In this document: positions 16,149-25,401 of the stretch, one piece after another | Layout of the letters: each line of letters starts with the position of its first letter | How positions within the stretch are numbered: position 1 is the stretch's first letter | Source: Lachnospiraceae bacterium | GTDB taxonomy: Bacteria > Bacillota > Clostridia > Lachnospirales > Lachnospiraceae | DNA: 32,398 bases | Reading direction: 5' to 3' | Assembly (NCBI GenBank): GCA_024690825.1 | Contig: JAILOK010000108.1 | Location: 1 to 32,398 of the forward strand | Notes under the pieces: model-generated | The model's database searches: none | What the model saw: only the letters and a program-made list of their open reading frames with translations | What the model was told of the DNA's origin: nothing | Made by a program: the position numbers and the translations under genes

Positions 16149-17215
16149 TCCGTGCTCTGACCGCGGTTTTTTTCATGTTCTTTAATCTGATATTGTTTTT
16201 TCTTTTCGGATCGATCCCTTACAGCTTTGGAAAAAAGGGATCTCTTTCGGTAACAAAAGCCATATTTACCGGCTTTTTTCTTTATTATATCCTCTTTGCC
16301 CTTGCCTGTATCCCGGTGATGATGCTTTACAGACCGCTGTCCCTTTTGACTGTGATATGGGGGATCTGTGCCTGTCTTATCATGATCTTTTCGGCATATC
16401 TGCTTCTTTTTTGCCGCAGGGACTTTCTTAAAAACCTTTGGAGCAGTTTTCGGAAAAATGCCCCTCTTTTCATCATCATGGCCGCAATCACTGCCATCGA
16501 GGCTTTTATTATAATAAATAACTACCAGTTCACTCTTGATGCGGCCTACTATGTGGCAAATGTCACCACATCCTTAAAGACGGATACCTTGAATATCTAT
16601 GATCCGTATACCGGATACTGGCAGGATCACTTTGAGATGAGGTACTTTTTTGCGGTCTACCCTTTAAACGATGCGGTGCTCTGCAATATCTTTAAGATCC
16701 ATCCCCTTATCTGGTGCAAGACCACAATGACAGGAGTTTCGATCCTTATGACGAATATGGTCCTGTACATGACGGGAAAGAAGCTTTTTAAGGAGGACTT
16801 AAAAAAGACAACCCTGTTTATTGTCTTTGCGGGTGTGATGAATTTCTTTTTCACTACCATATTTACCCCGTCCGTCTTTCTTACGACAAGGAGTTATGAG
16901 GGCAAGTGCCTTTTGGCAAATGTGGTGATACCCGGGATGTTTTATATCTACATAAATATCCTTGAAGAAGCGCGCCAAAGGGAATACTGGCTCCTTTTAC
17001 TGCTGATTTCGTTTGGGGCTCCTGTCCTTTCAAGCTCGTCAAACATGCTGGTCCCTGCGATGATCGCAGTCACGATACTACCCTTGAGCATAATAAAAAA
17101 GGATCTTTCAATAGCATTAAAGTCGCTTGCGTGCATGATGCCGGGGATCCTGCTGGTGCTCATGTATGTGGCATATGTGAAGGGAATGTTCGTATTACAC
17201 ACATATCCGGGGTGA
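16145..17215 (+). CDS. Large membrane protein, N-terminal part (gene split by in-frame TGA)
   Basis: This reading encodes 356 residues with about eight hydrophobic segments and a periplasmic-type motif DAAYYVANVTTSLKTD (about 138-153), where such membrane proteins often carry an acidic residue. It ends FVLHTYPG at TGA 17213-17215. The next reading begins at 17219 in exactly the same frame, with only TGA and one Tyr codon between them. Together the two parts would give a 655-codon protein resembling DUF6077-type proteins of Lachnospiraceae polysaccharide clusters, so this is probably one gene interrupted by a nonsense codon, a sequencing error, or a gene fission. It may be a polysaccharide-modifying membrane enzyme; the activity is unknown. 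Confidence 0.65.
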   Translation: MIRALTAVFFMFFNLILFFLFGSIPYSFGKKGSLSVTKAIFTGFFLYYILFALACIPVMMLYRPLSLLTVIWGICACLIMIFSAYLLLFCRRDFLKNLWSSFRKNAPLFIIMAAITAIEAFIIINNYQFTLDAAYYVANVTTSLKTDTLNIYDPYTGYWQDHFEMRYFFAVYPLNDAVLCNIFKIHPLIWCKTTMTGVSILMTNMVLYMTGKKLFKEDLKKTTLFIVFAGVMNFFFTTIFTPSVFLTTRSYEGKCLLANVVIPGMFYIYINILEEARQREYWLLLLLISFGAPVLSSSSNMLVPAMIAVTILPLSIIKKDLSIALKSLACMMPGILLVLMYVAYVKGMFVLHTYPG

Positions 17216-17218
17216 TAT

Positions 17219-18112
17219 ATGCAGACGCTCAATGTAAATGATGCAGGTTTTTCATACATCTTCAAATGCGTGGGATACTACGGAGAGGGCACTGTCTATC
17301 TGCTGCTCTATCTGGTATCCCTGACTCTGATCGCCGTAAAGGGAGGAAAAAAGGAAAGGCTCATCTTTCTGCCCCAGGCAGCTGTCATGCTGCTTACGTT
17401 TTTCAATCCTGTATTTCCCGTGGTCTTAAATCATTTTTTTGATGTAAACAAGGAATATTACAGGTTTTTCTGGATGCTTCCCGTGATAACGGCGGTGTCT
17501 TTTGAGGCTGTAAATATCGTTTTTGATCTTTCGAAAAATGCCGCAAGGGCGGTCGTCGCATCCCTCATTCTCGTCTGTATCTTCGGTACGGCCGGAAATT
17601 TCATATATGAGGACGGATACGGACGCATAGAAAACCTCTACCAGATGCCCGGAGAGCTTTTACAGGTATGCGATATCATCCATAAAGACTCAAAGGATGC
17701 TTTTCCAAAGGCCATGGCCGAATATGATTACAGCATGCAGATAAGACAGTATGATGCATCCATTCTCCTTGCCTGTGACAGGGAGCAGTATATAGACGCG
17801 GTCACAAAGGGAGTGGATCATGACAGTTTAATGTCGGATGAAGACTATGTAAGCCGGCTTCTTGCGGTAGTAGGATGCGGCGTGCGCACGGATCCCGGCG
17901 CCTTCCTTGAGGGACTTGAAGAGACGGATACCGAATATGTCATCATCACAAAAGGGGGAGACATAGACGATTTCTGCAGGGAAGCGGGACTTCTTAATGT
18001 AGGACAGACCGCAAATCATGTGGTCTACAGATACCTTCAGAAGGAAAAGACGGAATTTGAACCTGCCGATTACAGCGATGTATGGGCTATGCAGAGGTTA
18101 TTTAAGAAATGA
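17219..18112 (+). CDS. Large membrane protein, C-terminal part (same gene as the preceding part)
   Basis: This reading encodes 297 residues: three or four membrane segments (about 23-42, 47-66, 76-100 and 108-128), with FNPVFPVVLNHFFDVNKEYY and YRFFWMLPV between and around them, then a soluble C-terminal domain (about 130-297). It continues the previous frame after TGA. A GGGGTGA just before the ATG could serve as a ribosome site, so the two halves might still be made as separate, coupled polypeptides. Alone it lacks the N-terminal membrane bundle. It overlaps the following glycosyltransferase gene by four bases. Confidence 0.62.
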   Translation: MQTLNVNDAGFSYIFKCVGYYGEGTVYLLLYLVSLTLIAVKGGKKERLIFLPQAAVMLLTFFNPVFPVVLNHFFDVNKEYYRFFWMLPVITAVSFEAVNIVFDLSKNAARAVVASLILVCIFGTAGNFIYEDGYGRIENLYQMPGELLQVCDIIHKDSKDAFPKAMAEYDYSMQIRQYDASILLACDREQYIDAVTKGVDHDSLMSDEDYVSRLLAVVGCGVRTDPGAFLEGLEETDTEYVIITKGGDIDDFCREAGLLNVGQTANHVVYRYLQKEKTEFEPADYSDVWAMQRLFKK

Positions 18113-18975
18113 AGAAGCTTACGGTCTTTACGCCGACCTACAACAGAAAAAAGCTGTTAGCCAGAGTCTACAAAAGCCTTAAGGAGCAGGAAAACAAGGA
18201 TTTTCTCTGGCTTGTGGTGGATGACGGATCCGATGACGGCACGGGAGATCTCATAAAGGAATACCAAAAGGAAGGCATCATCGAGATCAGGTATCATCAT
18301 CAGGAAAACGGCGGAAAGATGAGGGCCCATAATAAGGGCGTACTTCTGTGTGAAACCCCGCTTTTTGTCTGTCTTGATTCGGACGATCATTTTACAAAAA
18401 ATGCGGTAAATGATATATTGGAAACATGGGAAAAGACGGGAGATGACGATGTTTTCGCGGGCATAATAGCGCATAAAGGTTCCGATGAAGGACATACTCT
18501 TTACGGAGAGCGTTTTCCCGACAATGAAGATACCACCTTAAAGGGTCTTTACGAGAGGGGATTTAAGGGGGAGACGACGCTTGTCATCAGAACGGATCTC
18601 TTAAAGAAAAATCTTTTTCCGGAGATACCCGGTGAGAAATATGTGCCGGAGGACTATGTTTATGACAGGATCGACAGGGGCAGGGTTTATAAGGTGCTTC
18701 CGAAGATCCTTACCATATGCGAGATCGTAAGACAGGGCTATACGGACAGCGTTGAGGCTTTAAGAGAGGACAATCCGACGGCCTGGCTTTTATATTACGG
18801 GCAGAGAGTCGGAAATACGAGGATGTCCCTCCTTCGCATCAAATATGCCTCGCATTATATCAGGTTTGAAAAGAAAGCATTAAAGCAGTACAGGGTGCTC
18901 TATCCGCTTCCGCCGCTTTTGAGGATACTGGGGATACCCGGAGCTTTTCTGCTTTTGCTTAAAGGAAAACGGTGA
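18109..18975 (+). CDS. Family 2 glycosyltransferase
   Basis: A 288-residue GT-A enzyme. FTPTYNRKKLL (8-18), VVDDGSDDGTGDLI and CLDSDDHF (the DxD-type metal and nucleotide-sugar site) are clear, followed by a YVPEDYVYDR segment that often contains the catalytic base region in this group. There is a short hydrophobic tail (about 267-284) that may touch the membrane. It should add one sugar to the lipid-linked repeat unit in the cytoplasm. The donor sugar is not predictable. Four-base overlap upstream. Confidence 0.85.
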   Translation: MKKLTVFTPTYNRKKLLARVYKSLKEQENKDFLWLVVDDGSDDGTGDLIKEYQKEGIIEIRYHHQENGGKMRAHNKGVLLCETPLFVCLDSDDHFTKNAVNDILETWEKTGDDDVFAGIIAHKGSDEGHTLYGERFPDNEDTTLKGLYERGFKGETTLVIRTDLLKKNLFPEIPGEKYVPEDYVYDRIDRGRVYKVLPKILTICEIVRQGYTDSVEALREDNPTAWLLYYGQRVGNTRMSLLRIKYASHYIRFEKKALKQYRVLYPLPPLLRILGIPGAFLLLLKGKR

Positions 18976-20348
18976 TGAGAACAAAGGATGCTCTGAAAAG
19001 ACTCTACATACTTTTGACAGCAGGATTTCTTATCATGTGCGAGACCGCACTTTCCCTTTATGTACTCAACAGATACTATAACAGCCAGTTCAGGACCCAG
19101 CTGTATTTCAGGGGACATGTGCTCATGGGCCTGATCTTTGTTTTTCTGATGATCTTTTCGGGAAAGATCTTCGGAGGTCTGTTCGTGGGTCTTCGAAAGG
19201 ACGCGGAGGTGATCTTTTCCCACTTCTTTACCCTTCTTTTTTCAAACGCGGCTTATTATGTGCTCATGGTGCTGCAGGCTTTAAAATTTCCGGGCATACT
19301 TCCGCTTCTGAAGATCACTGTTATTGAGATCGCTTTTTCGATCGTCTGGATAGCGCTTCTCGGGAAGGGCTACAGGAAGCTTTTTAAGCCGATGGATGTC
19401 CTCCTCATATACCAGAGGGGATCCGTGTCGGACTTGACGGAGAGGCTTGCGGACAGGACCGACAGGTTGAATATCACGGATCAGGTGTCCGCCGATGAGG
19501 ATATGGCGCTGATAAGACAGAAGATAGACAGACACAATACTGTAATGCTCTGGGACATATCGACATCAAAGAGAAACAGCATCTTCAAATACTGTTATGA
19601 AAATTCCAAAAGGATTTACTCCGCGCCGAACATATCGGATATCATCTTAAACGGCGCCGAGCCGGTGAATCTCTTTGATACGCCGATGCTTCTGACGGAA
19701 GCGAATCCTTTTGAATACGAGGAAAGGGTCATCAAAAGGCTGTTTGACATCATATTGTCCCTGGTTCTTATCATAGTGACATCACCTTTGATGCTCATCA
19801 CAGCCCTTTGCATAAAGATATCCGATAAAGGACCGGTTTTTTATAAACAGATAAGATGTACCAAAAACGCCAGGCAGTTTAAGATGCTCAAATTCAGGAG
19901 CATGATCGTGGATGCCGAAAAGAACGGGGAGGCGGTACTTGCAAAGCAGAAGGATCCGAGGATCACTCCCGTGGGCGCCGTGATAAGGAAATTCCGCATA
20001 GATGAGCTGCCGCAGCTTTTCAATGTCCTTAAGGGGGATATGTCCTTTGTGGGTCCGAGGCCCGAAAGACCGGAATTTATCAAAAAATACCTCGAAGATA
20101 TGCCCGAGTTTTCCTACAGGATGAAGATCAGAGCCGGCATCACCGGTTATGCGCAGCTTTACGGCAAATATAATACCAAACCTTACGACAAGCTCAAATT
20201 CGATCTTTATTATATGGAGCAGTATTCACTCTGGCTTGATCTCAGGCTCATAATACTGACAGTCAAGATATTATTCACAAAAGAGAGTACGGAAGGAGCA
20301 AAGGAAGATGTCAGAGCCTCTGGTATCGATAATAATACCGGTTCATAA
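18975..20348 (+). CDS. Undecaprenyl-phosphate sugar phosphotransferase (WbaP-type initiating enzyme)
   Basis: A protein of 457 residues from the ATG at 18975; a GTG one codon earlier is possible. Four N-terminal membrane segments (about 9-30, 45-68, 80-100 and 110-132) and a soluble linker precede a re-entrant helix at about 255-280 and the catalytic domain. The catalytic domain shows KMLKFRSMIVDAEKNGE, the acidic catalytic pair in RKFRIDELPQLFNVLKGDMS and VGPRPERPEF. These define polyprenyl-phosphate hexose-1-phosphate transferases, which start repeat-unit assembly on undecaprenyl phosphate. It marks the cluster as Wzx/Wzy-dependent. The next gene starts 41 bases before its stop, in a different frame. 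Confidence 0.93.
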   Translation: MRTKDALKRLYILLTAGFLIMCETALSLYVLNRYYNSQFRTQLYFRGHVLMGLIFVFLMIFSGKIFGGLFVGLRKDAEVIFSHFFTLLFSNAAYYVLMVLQALKFPGILPLLKITVIEIAFSIVWIALLGKGYRKLFKPMDVLLIYQRGSVSDLTERLADRTDRLNITDQVSADEDMALIRQKIDRHNTVMLWDISTSKRNSIFKYCYENSKRIYSAPNISDIILNGAEPVNLFDTPMLLTEANPFEYEERVIKRLFDIILSLVLIIVTSPLMLITALCIKISDKGPVFYKQIRCTKNARQFKMLKFRSMIVDAEKNGEAVLAKQKDPRITPVGAVIRKFRIDELPQLFNVLKGDMSFVGPRPERPEFIKKYLEDMPEFSYRMKIRAGITGYAQLYGKYNTKPYDKLKFDLYYMEQYSLWLDLRLIILTVKILFTKESTEGAKEDVRASGIDNNTGS

Positions 20349-21060
20349 TGCGGAAGCCTTCCTCCGGGATACCGCGGCTTCCATCCTGGCGCAGGAGTTT
20401 AAGGATTATGAGGTCATTTTCATAAACGACGCATCGACAGACGCAGGAGAAGAGATCTTAAAAGACCTCTGCCAAAAGGACGGTTTTTCTTATTATACAT
20501 CGGAAAATCCTTTGGGTGCCGCAAAAGCACGGAACATGGGGATCGAGAAGGCAGCAGGCAGGTACATCGCATTTCTTGACGCGGATGACCTGTGGGAGCC
20601 GGAGAAGCTTAAGCTCCAGCTGAAGTTCATGGAGGAAAAGGACTGTGCTTTTTCCTTTACCGGATATGAATTTGCCGACGAAAAGGGAATAAGCATTGAT
20701 AAGATAGTAAATGTCCCGAAGGTGATGACCTACAAAAAGGCCCTTAAGAATACAACCATCTTTACCAGCACCGTCATGTTTGATACCGAAAAGATCTCAA
20801 AGGGTCTCATAATGATGCCCGAAGTCGAAAGCGAGGATACGGCAACATGGTGGAAGATACTTAAAAGCGGGTATACGGCATACGGGTTGAACAGACCGCT
20901 GACCCTTTACCGGAGAAGCGCGGGAACCCTTTCTTCAAACAAGAAAAAAGCGATCAAAAGGATATGGAACCTTTACAGAAACGTAGAGGGGCTGGGAGTG
21001 TTAAAAAGTTCATTCTGTTTTGTATTTTACGCGTTTCACGCGGTCGCCAGGAGATTATAG
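20308..21060 (+). CDS. Family 2 glycosyltransferase
   Basis: A 250-residue GT-A enzyme with SIIIPVHNAEAFL (7-19), FINDASTDAGEEIL and FLDADDLWEPEKL carrying the acidic metal-binding motif, followed by an ESEDTATWWKIL acceptor-side motif common in this subgroup (teichuronic/EPS glucosyl- or galactosyltransferase type). The last 20 residues are hydrophobic and basic, a possible membrane-contact helix. AAGGAG nine bases before the ATG supports this start, which lies inside the upstream gene (41-base overlap). Confidence 0.87.
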   Translation: MSEPLVSIIIPVHNAEAFLRDTAASILAQEFKDYEVIFINDASTDAGEEILKDLCQKDGFSYYTSENPLGAAKARNMGIEKAAGRYIAFLDADDLWEPEKLKLQLKFMEEKDCAFSFTGYEFADEKGISIDKIVNVPKVMTYKKALKNTTIFTSTVMFDTEKISKGLIMMPEVESEDTATWWKILKSGYTAYGLNRPLTLYRRSAGTLSSNKKKAIKRIWNLYRNVEGLGVLKSSFCFVFYAFHAVARRL

Positions 21061-21066
21061 GGAAAA

Positions 21067-21861
21067 ATGAGGAATGAAGTACAGGTGCTGCTTTCGGTGA
21101 TGGACAAAAAGGATTCGCTTCATTATGTGGATATGCTGAATATCCGGACAGATGTCCTCATCATAAATCAGTGCGGAACGGACAACGAATATGAGCAGGG
21201 CGGCAGATACGGGAATATATATGTGAGGGAATCGAGGAAAAGAGGACTTTCCGTAAGCCGTAACGAGGCTTTGGACAATGCGCGCTCGGACAAGGTGATC
21301 CTTTGCGATAATGATGTAAGGTATGATGATGATGCCTTTATCCGTATAAACGAAGCCTTTGAGAGAAATCCCGATTCCGGCATACTGGTCTTTTTCATTG
21401 AAAGGCCGGAAAGGCATGTTCCGGTACTTAAAAAGGAGGGGCCCCTTGACAGGCTTCATTCAATGAGGATCTTTTCGCCCGAGATAGCCATAAGGAGGAG
21501 CATCACAGGTGATCTTAAGTTTGACACCGAATTCGGGTCCGGCGGCAGATACAGCATGGGTGAAGAGAACATATTTCTTTTTAAGGCGCGTGAAAGAGGC
21601 ATAAAAGTTGTATATGTTCCCGAAAGGATAGCGTATCTTCTTCCGCAGGAATCGGGATGGTTTAACGGATATAACGAGGGCTTCTTTTTTGACAGAGGCG
21701 CGGGGTACGAGGCCATGGACGGAAAGCACTGGCATTTCTACGCGCTTCAGTTTCTTTTAAGAAAGAGAAAGCTCTACAAAGATGAAATCTCCATGTCAAA
21801 GGCATGGCAGAGCATGAAGGATGGCCGCAGGGAGTACAGGGATGAGCATGAAAAGCGGTGA
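21067..21861 (+). CDS. Divergent GT2-like glycosyltransferase
   Basis: A 264-residue protein. The N-terminus lacks the classical PxxN motif but has the GT-A pattern: GLSVSRNEALDNARSDKVIL (about 59-78, resembling the G-x-S-x-A-R-N segment of GT2), CDNDVRYDDD as the DxD region, and GSGGRYSMGEENIFLFKARE corresponding to the family's ED-x-x-x-x-x-R acceptor segment. It is therefore a probable glycosyltransferase, less typical than its neighbours. AGGGA precedes the ATG six bases after the previous stop. It overlaps the GT4 gene that follows. Confidence 0.75.
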   Translation: MRNEVQVLLSVMDKKDSLHYVDMLNIRTDVLIINQCGTDNEYEQGGRYGNIYVRESRKRGLSVSRNEALDNARSDKVILCDNDVRYDDDAFIRINEAFERNPDSGILVFFIERPERHVPVLKKEGPLDRLHSMRIFSPEIAIRRSITGDLKFDTEFGSGGRYSMGEENIFLFKARERGIKVVYVPERIAYLLPQESGWFNGYNEGFFFDRGAGYEAMDGKHWHFYALQFLLRKRKLYKDEISMSKAWQSMKDGRREYRDEHEKR

Positions 21862-22855
21862 GTTTGTTCTTTTTATAGCCGGAGATAATTTCAGCGGCAC
21901 CGGACCTGCCATAGTCACGGATGCCCTTATTAAGAATGCCCCCAAAAACACGCTTTATCTTAAGTCGGTGTCAAAATTTTTGAGAGCGTTGGAGATACCG
22001 GGAAAGATAATGAAGTGTGACGCGGTCCTTTTTTCGGGTTTTTCAAAGCAGAACATATACGGAATGAACCTCTGCAGGCTTTTTCATAAGAAGTCCGCGT
22101 ATCTCATGCACGGCTGTGTCGAATATGAAAACGAGATGAACAGGGTGCCCGATAAAAAGATGGCTCTCCTTGAAAGAAAGATGATGAAAAAAACCGACCT
22201 CATCCTTGCGGTATCGAGGCAGTTTGAGGAGTGGTTAAAGGAGCACTATCCGGAATACAGGGATAAGACGGAGCATCTGACAAACGGCATAGACTGGGAT
22301 CTGATGCAGGAAAAGATATCGGGAGAGGAGCGGGATTTGCACGGTATCATCACTGTCGGAGGCGGCATGCCCAGGAAGGGCATAGTAAATATCTGCAGGG
22401 CCGTAGAGAAGCTCATAGACGAGGGAGTTTCGGATATCACGCTGACGGTATGCGGTGATGAAGGCGCGGACACAAAGGAGATCGACAGTTACCCTTTTGT
22501 GAAAAACGAAGGTCTCGTATCACACGAAAGGCTGATGGAGCTGTACAGAAAGAACAGGCTTTTTATCCAGAATTCCCGCTTTGAGACCTTTGGTCTGGCG
22601 CCGCTCGAGGCTCTCCTTTCACAGACGGAGATCCTCATATCGGAAAAATGCGGGGCGCTGTCCGTCATCAAAAGCTATGAAGACAGTGATATAATAAGAG
22701 ATACGGAAGATATAGAAGAAATAGCGGGCAAGATCAAAGATCTTTTTCTTAAGGAAAACCATGTCAGGCTCATATGTGAGCTCGATAAGGAGTCAACCTC
22801 ATGGCAAAGCAGGGCAAGACAGCTTTTGACAATAATGAAAAATCTGAGTCACTGA
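21842..22855 (+). CDS. Family 4 glycosyltransferase (GT-B fold)
   Basis: Starting at ATG 21842 (GGGAG seven bases upstream) gives 337 residues; ATG 21848 is a near alternative, and a longer reading from 21821 is less likely. The GT-B fold shows in a glycine-containing N-terminal loop (AGDNFSGTGPA), TNGIDWDLM after the first domain, VGGGMPRKGI at the start of the second domain, and the donor-site motif RFETFGLAPLEALLS, equivalent to the E-x7-E motif of GT4 retaining enzymes. It adds a sugar to the growing repeat unit. It overlaps the previous gene by 20 bases and the following wzy-like gene by 55. Confidence 0.87.
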   Translation: MSMKSGEFVLFIAGDNFSGTGPAIVTDALIKNAPKNTLYLKSVSKFLRALEIPGKIMKCDAVLFSGFSKQNIYGMNLCRLFHKKSAYLMHGCVEYENEMNRVPDKKMALLERKMMKKTDLILAVSRQFEEWLKEHYPEYRDKTEHLTNGIDWDLMQEKISGEERDLHGIITVGGGMPRKGIVNICRAVEKLIDEGVSDITLTVCGDEGADTKEIDSYPFVKNEGLVSHERLMELYRKNRLFIQNSRFETFGLAPLEALLSQTEILISEKCGALSVIKSYEDSDIIRDTEDIEEIAGKIKDLFLKENHVRLICELDKESTSWQSRARQLLTIMKNLSH

Positions 22856-23958
22856 AGGGAATCCTTTCATGGATCCCTCTGTGCCTTATGATGATATTCT
22901 TTGCGGGAACCTGGAGTTTTCCGTATTTTTATCACATCACGGAAAAGTATAATTCACTCATCATATTTATTTCCTTATTTCTTCTGCTTCTGATACGGGG
23001 TGACATACTTAAACGGCTCAAGGAAAAGGACCTGGATCTCATACTTACAGGTGCAGCCGTTATCATTGCGTTTATCAATCTCATCATCATAGGATCGAAT
23101 TTCGGATGCATACTCATACTTGCGGATTTTCTTCTGGTGATCTATATCGGAGGAAGGATCAGACTTGACGATATCCAGTTGAAGACACTGGAGGTTTTCT
23201 TTCTTCTGATGTATGCGTCCTGGTTTTTTTATGACAGGGCTTTTTCATACAACTCCAATACGGGGGCTACATATACCGTATTTACTCTCTTCGCGGCGTT
23301 GATCCTGCTTTCAAAGTTTGTGAAGAAAAATGTTCTCTTCGGGTATCTGATAGTCGCCGCTTTTCTTCGCACCTTTACGCTCATCCTCTGGCATCTGGCC
23401 CGGGGAGCCTTCATGGCTCTGGTATTTTTTGTGTTTTTTTATTTTCTGTTCCTGTTTTTTGATCCGGCCCGTCACAAAAAGAAATACCTGTTCCTGTCAA
23501 TCTTTGCAGTCTTTGGTTCGCTTCTTTTCGTTTATCTTTATGTGATGCTTTCAAGGACAGGGTTTAATGCGCAGATCCCGTTTTTTTATAAAAATATCTT
23601 TTCGGGAAGGGAAGATATATGGATGGAGATATGGGATATGCTCAAAGGCAGCATCCTTACCGGCATAGGTTCGGGATATACCCTTAAATCCTTCTTTGAA
23701 TACAATATTCACAATGCCATGTACGACATACTTGCGGTACACGGTATCATCGTTTTTGCCGTTTCGGCTTTCCTGATCATCAAAACGCTGAAAAAAGCGG
23801 GTCCGCGGATAAGGGAAGATCAGAGCACCCTGATCGCTTCCGCTGCGGTCTTTGCCGTTTTTTTTGAATCCTTTATTGACATGGATCTGATGTGGGCGGA
23901 CTACAGCCCGGTGATCCTTCTGCTTTTCCTGGAGGTTTTTCATGAAAAGCGACAATAA
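22801..23958 (+). CDS. O-antigen ligase/polymerase-like membrane protein (Wzy/WaaL type), copy 1
   Basis: A 385-residue protein with about ten membrane segments. The large C-terminal loop carries FSGREDIWMEIW, LTGIGSGYTLKSF and IHNAMYDILAVHG (about 262-315), which matches the Wzy_C/O-antigen ligase pattern where a conserved His follows the G-x-G motif. RGAFMAL (about 200) is the other typical arginine site. Expected to polymerise or ligate lipid-linked repeat units outside the membrane. AAGGAG eight bases before the ATG supports the start despite the 55-base overlap with the GT4 gene. It is clearly related to the protein at 25402. Confidence 0.85.
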   Translation: MAKQGKTAFDNNEKSESLKGILSWIPLCLMMIFFAGTWSFPYFYHITEKYNSLIIFISLFLLLLIRGDILKRLKEKDLDLILTGAAVIIAFINLIIIGSNFGCILILADFLLVIYIGGRIRLDDIQLKTLEVFFLLMYASWFFYDRAFSYNSNTGATYTVFTLFAALILLSKFVKKNVLFGYLIVAAFLRTFTLILWHLARGAFMALVFFVFFYFLFLFFDPARHKKKYLFLSIFAVFGSLLFVYLYVMLSRTGFNAQIPFFYKNIFSGREDIWMEIWDMLKGSILTGIGSGYTLKSFFEYNIHNAMYDILAVHGIIVFAVSAFLIIKTLKKAGPRIREDQSTLIASAAVFAVFFESFIDMDLMWADYSPVILLLFLEVFHEKRQ

Positions 23959-25399
23959 AAAGACCAGGACAGGATATCTTTTGTCAAATATGGCTCTTTT
24001 TACGGTCAGTAACTTTGTATCGAAGCTGCTGGTCTTCTTTCTTGTTCCCTTTTACACAAATGTCCTTACCACTTCGGAATACGGGACGGCAGATGTTTTT
24101 GCCTCCGCATTGCTTCTTGCCGTGCCCTTGCTTTCCGTCAATGCCGGAGAGGCGGCGCTGCGTTTCGGTATAGAAAACGAAAAGGAAAGGGGAGGGATAT
24201 TAAGGAGCGGCTTGAGGAGGGTTCTCATCTCGGCAGGCGTTGTTTTCGCGCTCGGCGCAGCGGCCCTTTTTCTTCCGGTTAGGGCAGACTTAAGGGTATT
24301 TGCAGCTCTCTTTGCCATGATCTATCTGTGTGACGCCCTCTATGAATTTATGCTGCTTTACTGTCAGGGCTGTGAAAATGTTAAGGTCATGATAACCGGA
24401 TCGGTATCCTGTACAGCCATTATCATAGCATCAAATATGGTATTTCTGCTGGTGCTTCATTTAGGACTTTACGGATATCTGTTTTCGCAGATGGCAGCCT
24501 ATATCACAAGCGCGGTATTGATGTTCTTCCTCATCGGAGGGCCTAAGTTACTGAAACAGCCCGAAAACAAAGAACTTCAAAAGGAGATGTTTTCCTATGG
24601 ACGGGGGATGCTCCTTTATTCCACTTCAAGCTGGATCAACAACGCGCTTGACCGTTTCTATATCCTTCTCATGCTCGGGACATCATCAAACGGCATTTAT
24701 GGCGCAGCATACAAGATACCGGCGATCCTTATGGTCTTTCAGAGGATCTTTGCCCAGAGCTTTCAGATGTCGGCAACAAAGAGTTATAAGGAAAAGGACA
24801 GCGTGAAGTTCTTTTCAAAGCTCTATATCCTCTATAATGCCGTGATGACATCGGGCTGTGCGGTGATTCTGCTCTTTCTTGCTCCGCTGTCCGCATTTAT
24901 GTTCAGAAAGGGGTTTTCGATCGCCTATTACTATGTCCCGTTCCTTCTGATCTCCGTGATATTCGGGGCGTTAAACGGATTTCTGGGATCGGTCTGTCTG
25001 GCCTATAAGGATCCGAAGAGCATGGGAGAGGCAACGGCGGCGGGAGCTGCGCTTAACATGATCTTAAACTACGTGCTGATAACCTTTTTCGGACTCATAG
25101 GTGCCGCGGCTGCAACGCTTGCATCGTATTTCTGCATGTTTGCCATAGCCTTTGTAAAGACACGCCGTCATGTCAGACTTGAGATCAATATAATAAGGGA
25201 TTTCGGAGTATATATCCTGCTGCTTGCCGAAGGGATACTGTCCATGAGAAGGATCCCGTATTATTATATATATAACCTTATCATCGCGCTCATAATAGTG
25301 ATAATATATCTTAAACAGATCAGGGAAAATGTCATAAACCTGCTCGCAAAGCTTAAACGTAAGCAGGGTGACCGGGACAATGACATTAAAACAGAGTAA
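23942..25399 (+). CDS. Polysaccharide repeat-unit flippase (Wzx-like, MOP superfamily)
   Basis: A 485-residue protein with about twelve to fourteen membrane segments. The N-terminus MALFTVSNFVSKLLVFFLVP followed by a TSEYGTADVF segment is the standard opening of polysaccharide flippases, and the central SSWINNALDRFYILLMLG carries the family's conserved region that starts the second half. It should move undecaprenyl-linked repeat units across the membrane. GGAGG close upstream supports the start, which overlaps the preceding wzy-like gene by 17 bases. The lysine-rich C-terminus is cytoplasmic by prediction. Confidence 0.92.
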   Translation: MKSDNKKTRTGYLLSNMALFTVSNFVSKLLVFFLVPFYTNVLTTSEYGTADVFASALLLAVPLLSVNAGEAALRFGIENEKERGGILRSGLRRVLISAGVVFALGAAALFLPVRADLRVFAALFAMIYLCDALYEFMLLYCQGCENVKVMITGSVSCTAIIIASNMVFLLVLHLGLYGYLFSQMAAYITSAVLMFFLIGGPKLLKQPENKELQKEMFSYGRGMLLYSTSSWINNALDRFYILLMLGTSSNGIYGAAYKIPAILMVFQRIFAQSFQMSATKSYKEKDSVKFFSKLYILYNAVMTSGCAVILLFLAPLSAFMFRKGFSIAYYYVPFLLISVIFGALNGFLGSVCLAYKDPKSMGEATAAGAALNMILNYVLITFFGLIGAAAATLASYFCMFAIAFVKTRRHVRLEINIIRDFGVYILLLAEGILSMRRIPYYYIYNLIIALIIVIIYLKQIRENVINLLAKLKRKQGDRDNDIKTE

Positions 25400-25401
25400 A
25401 C

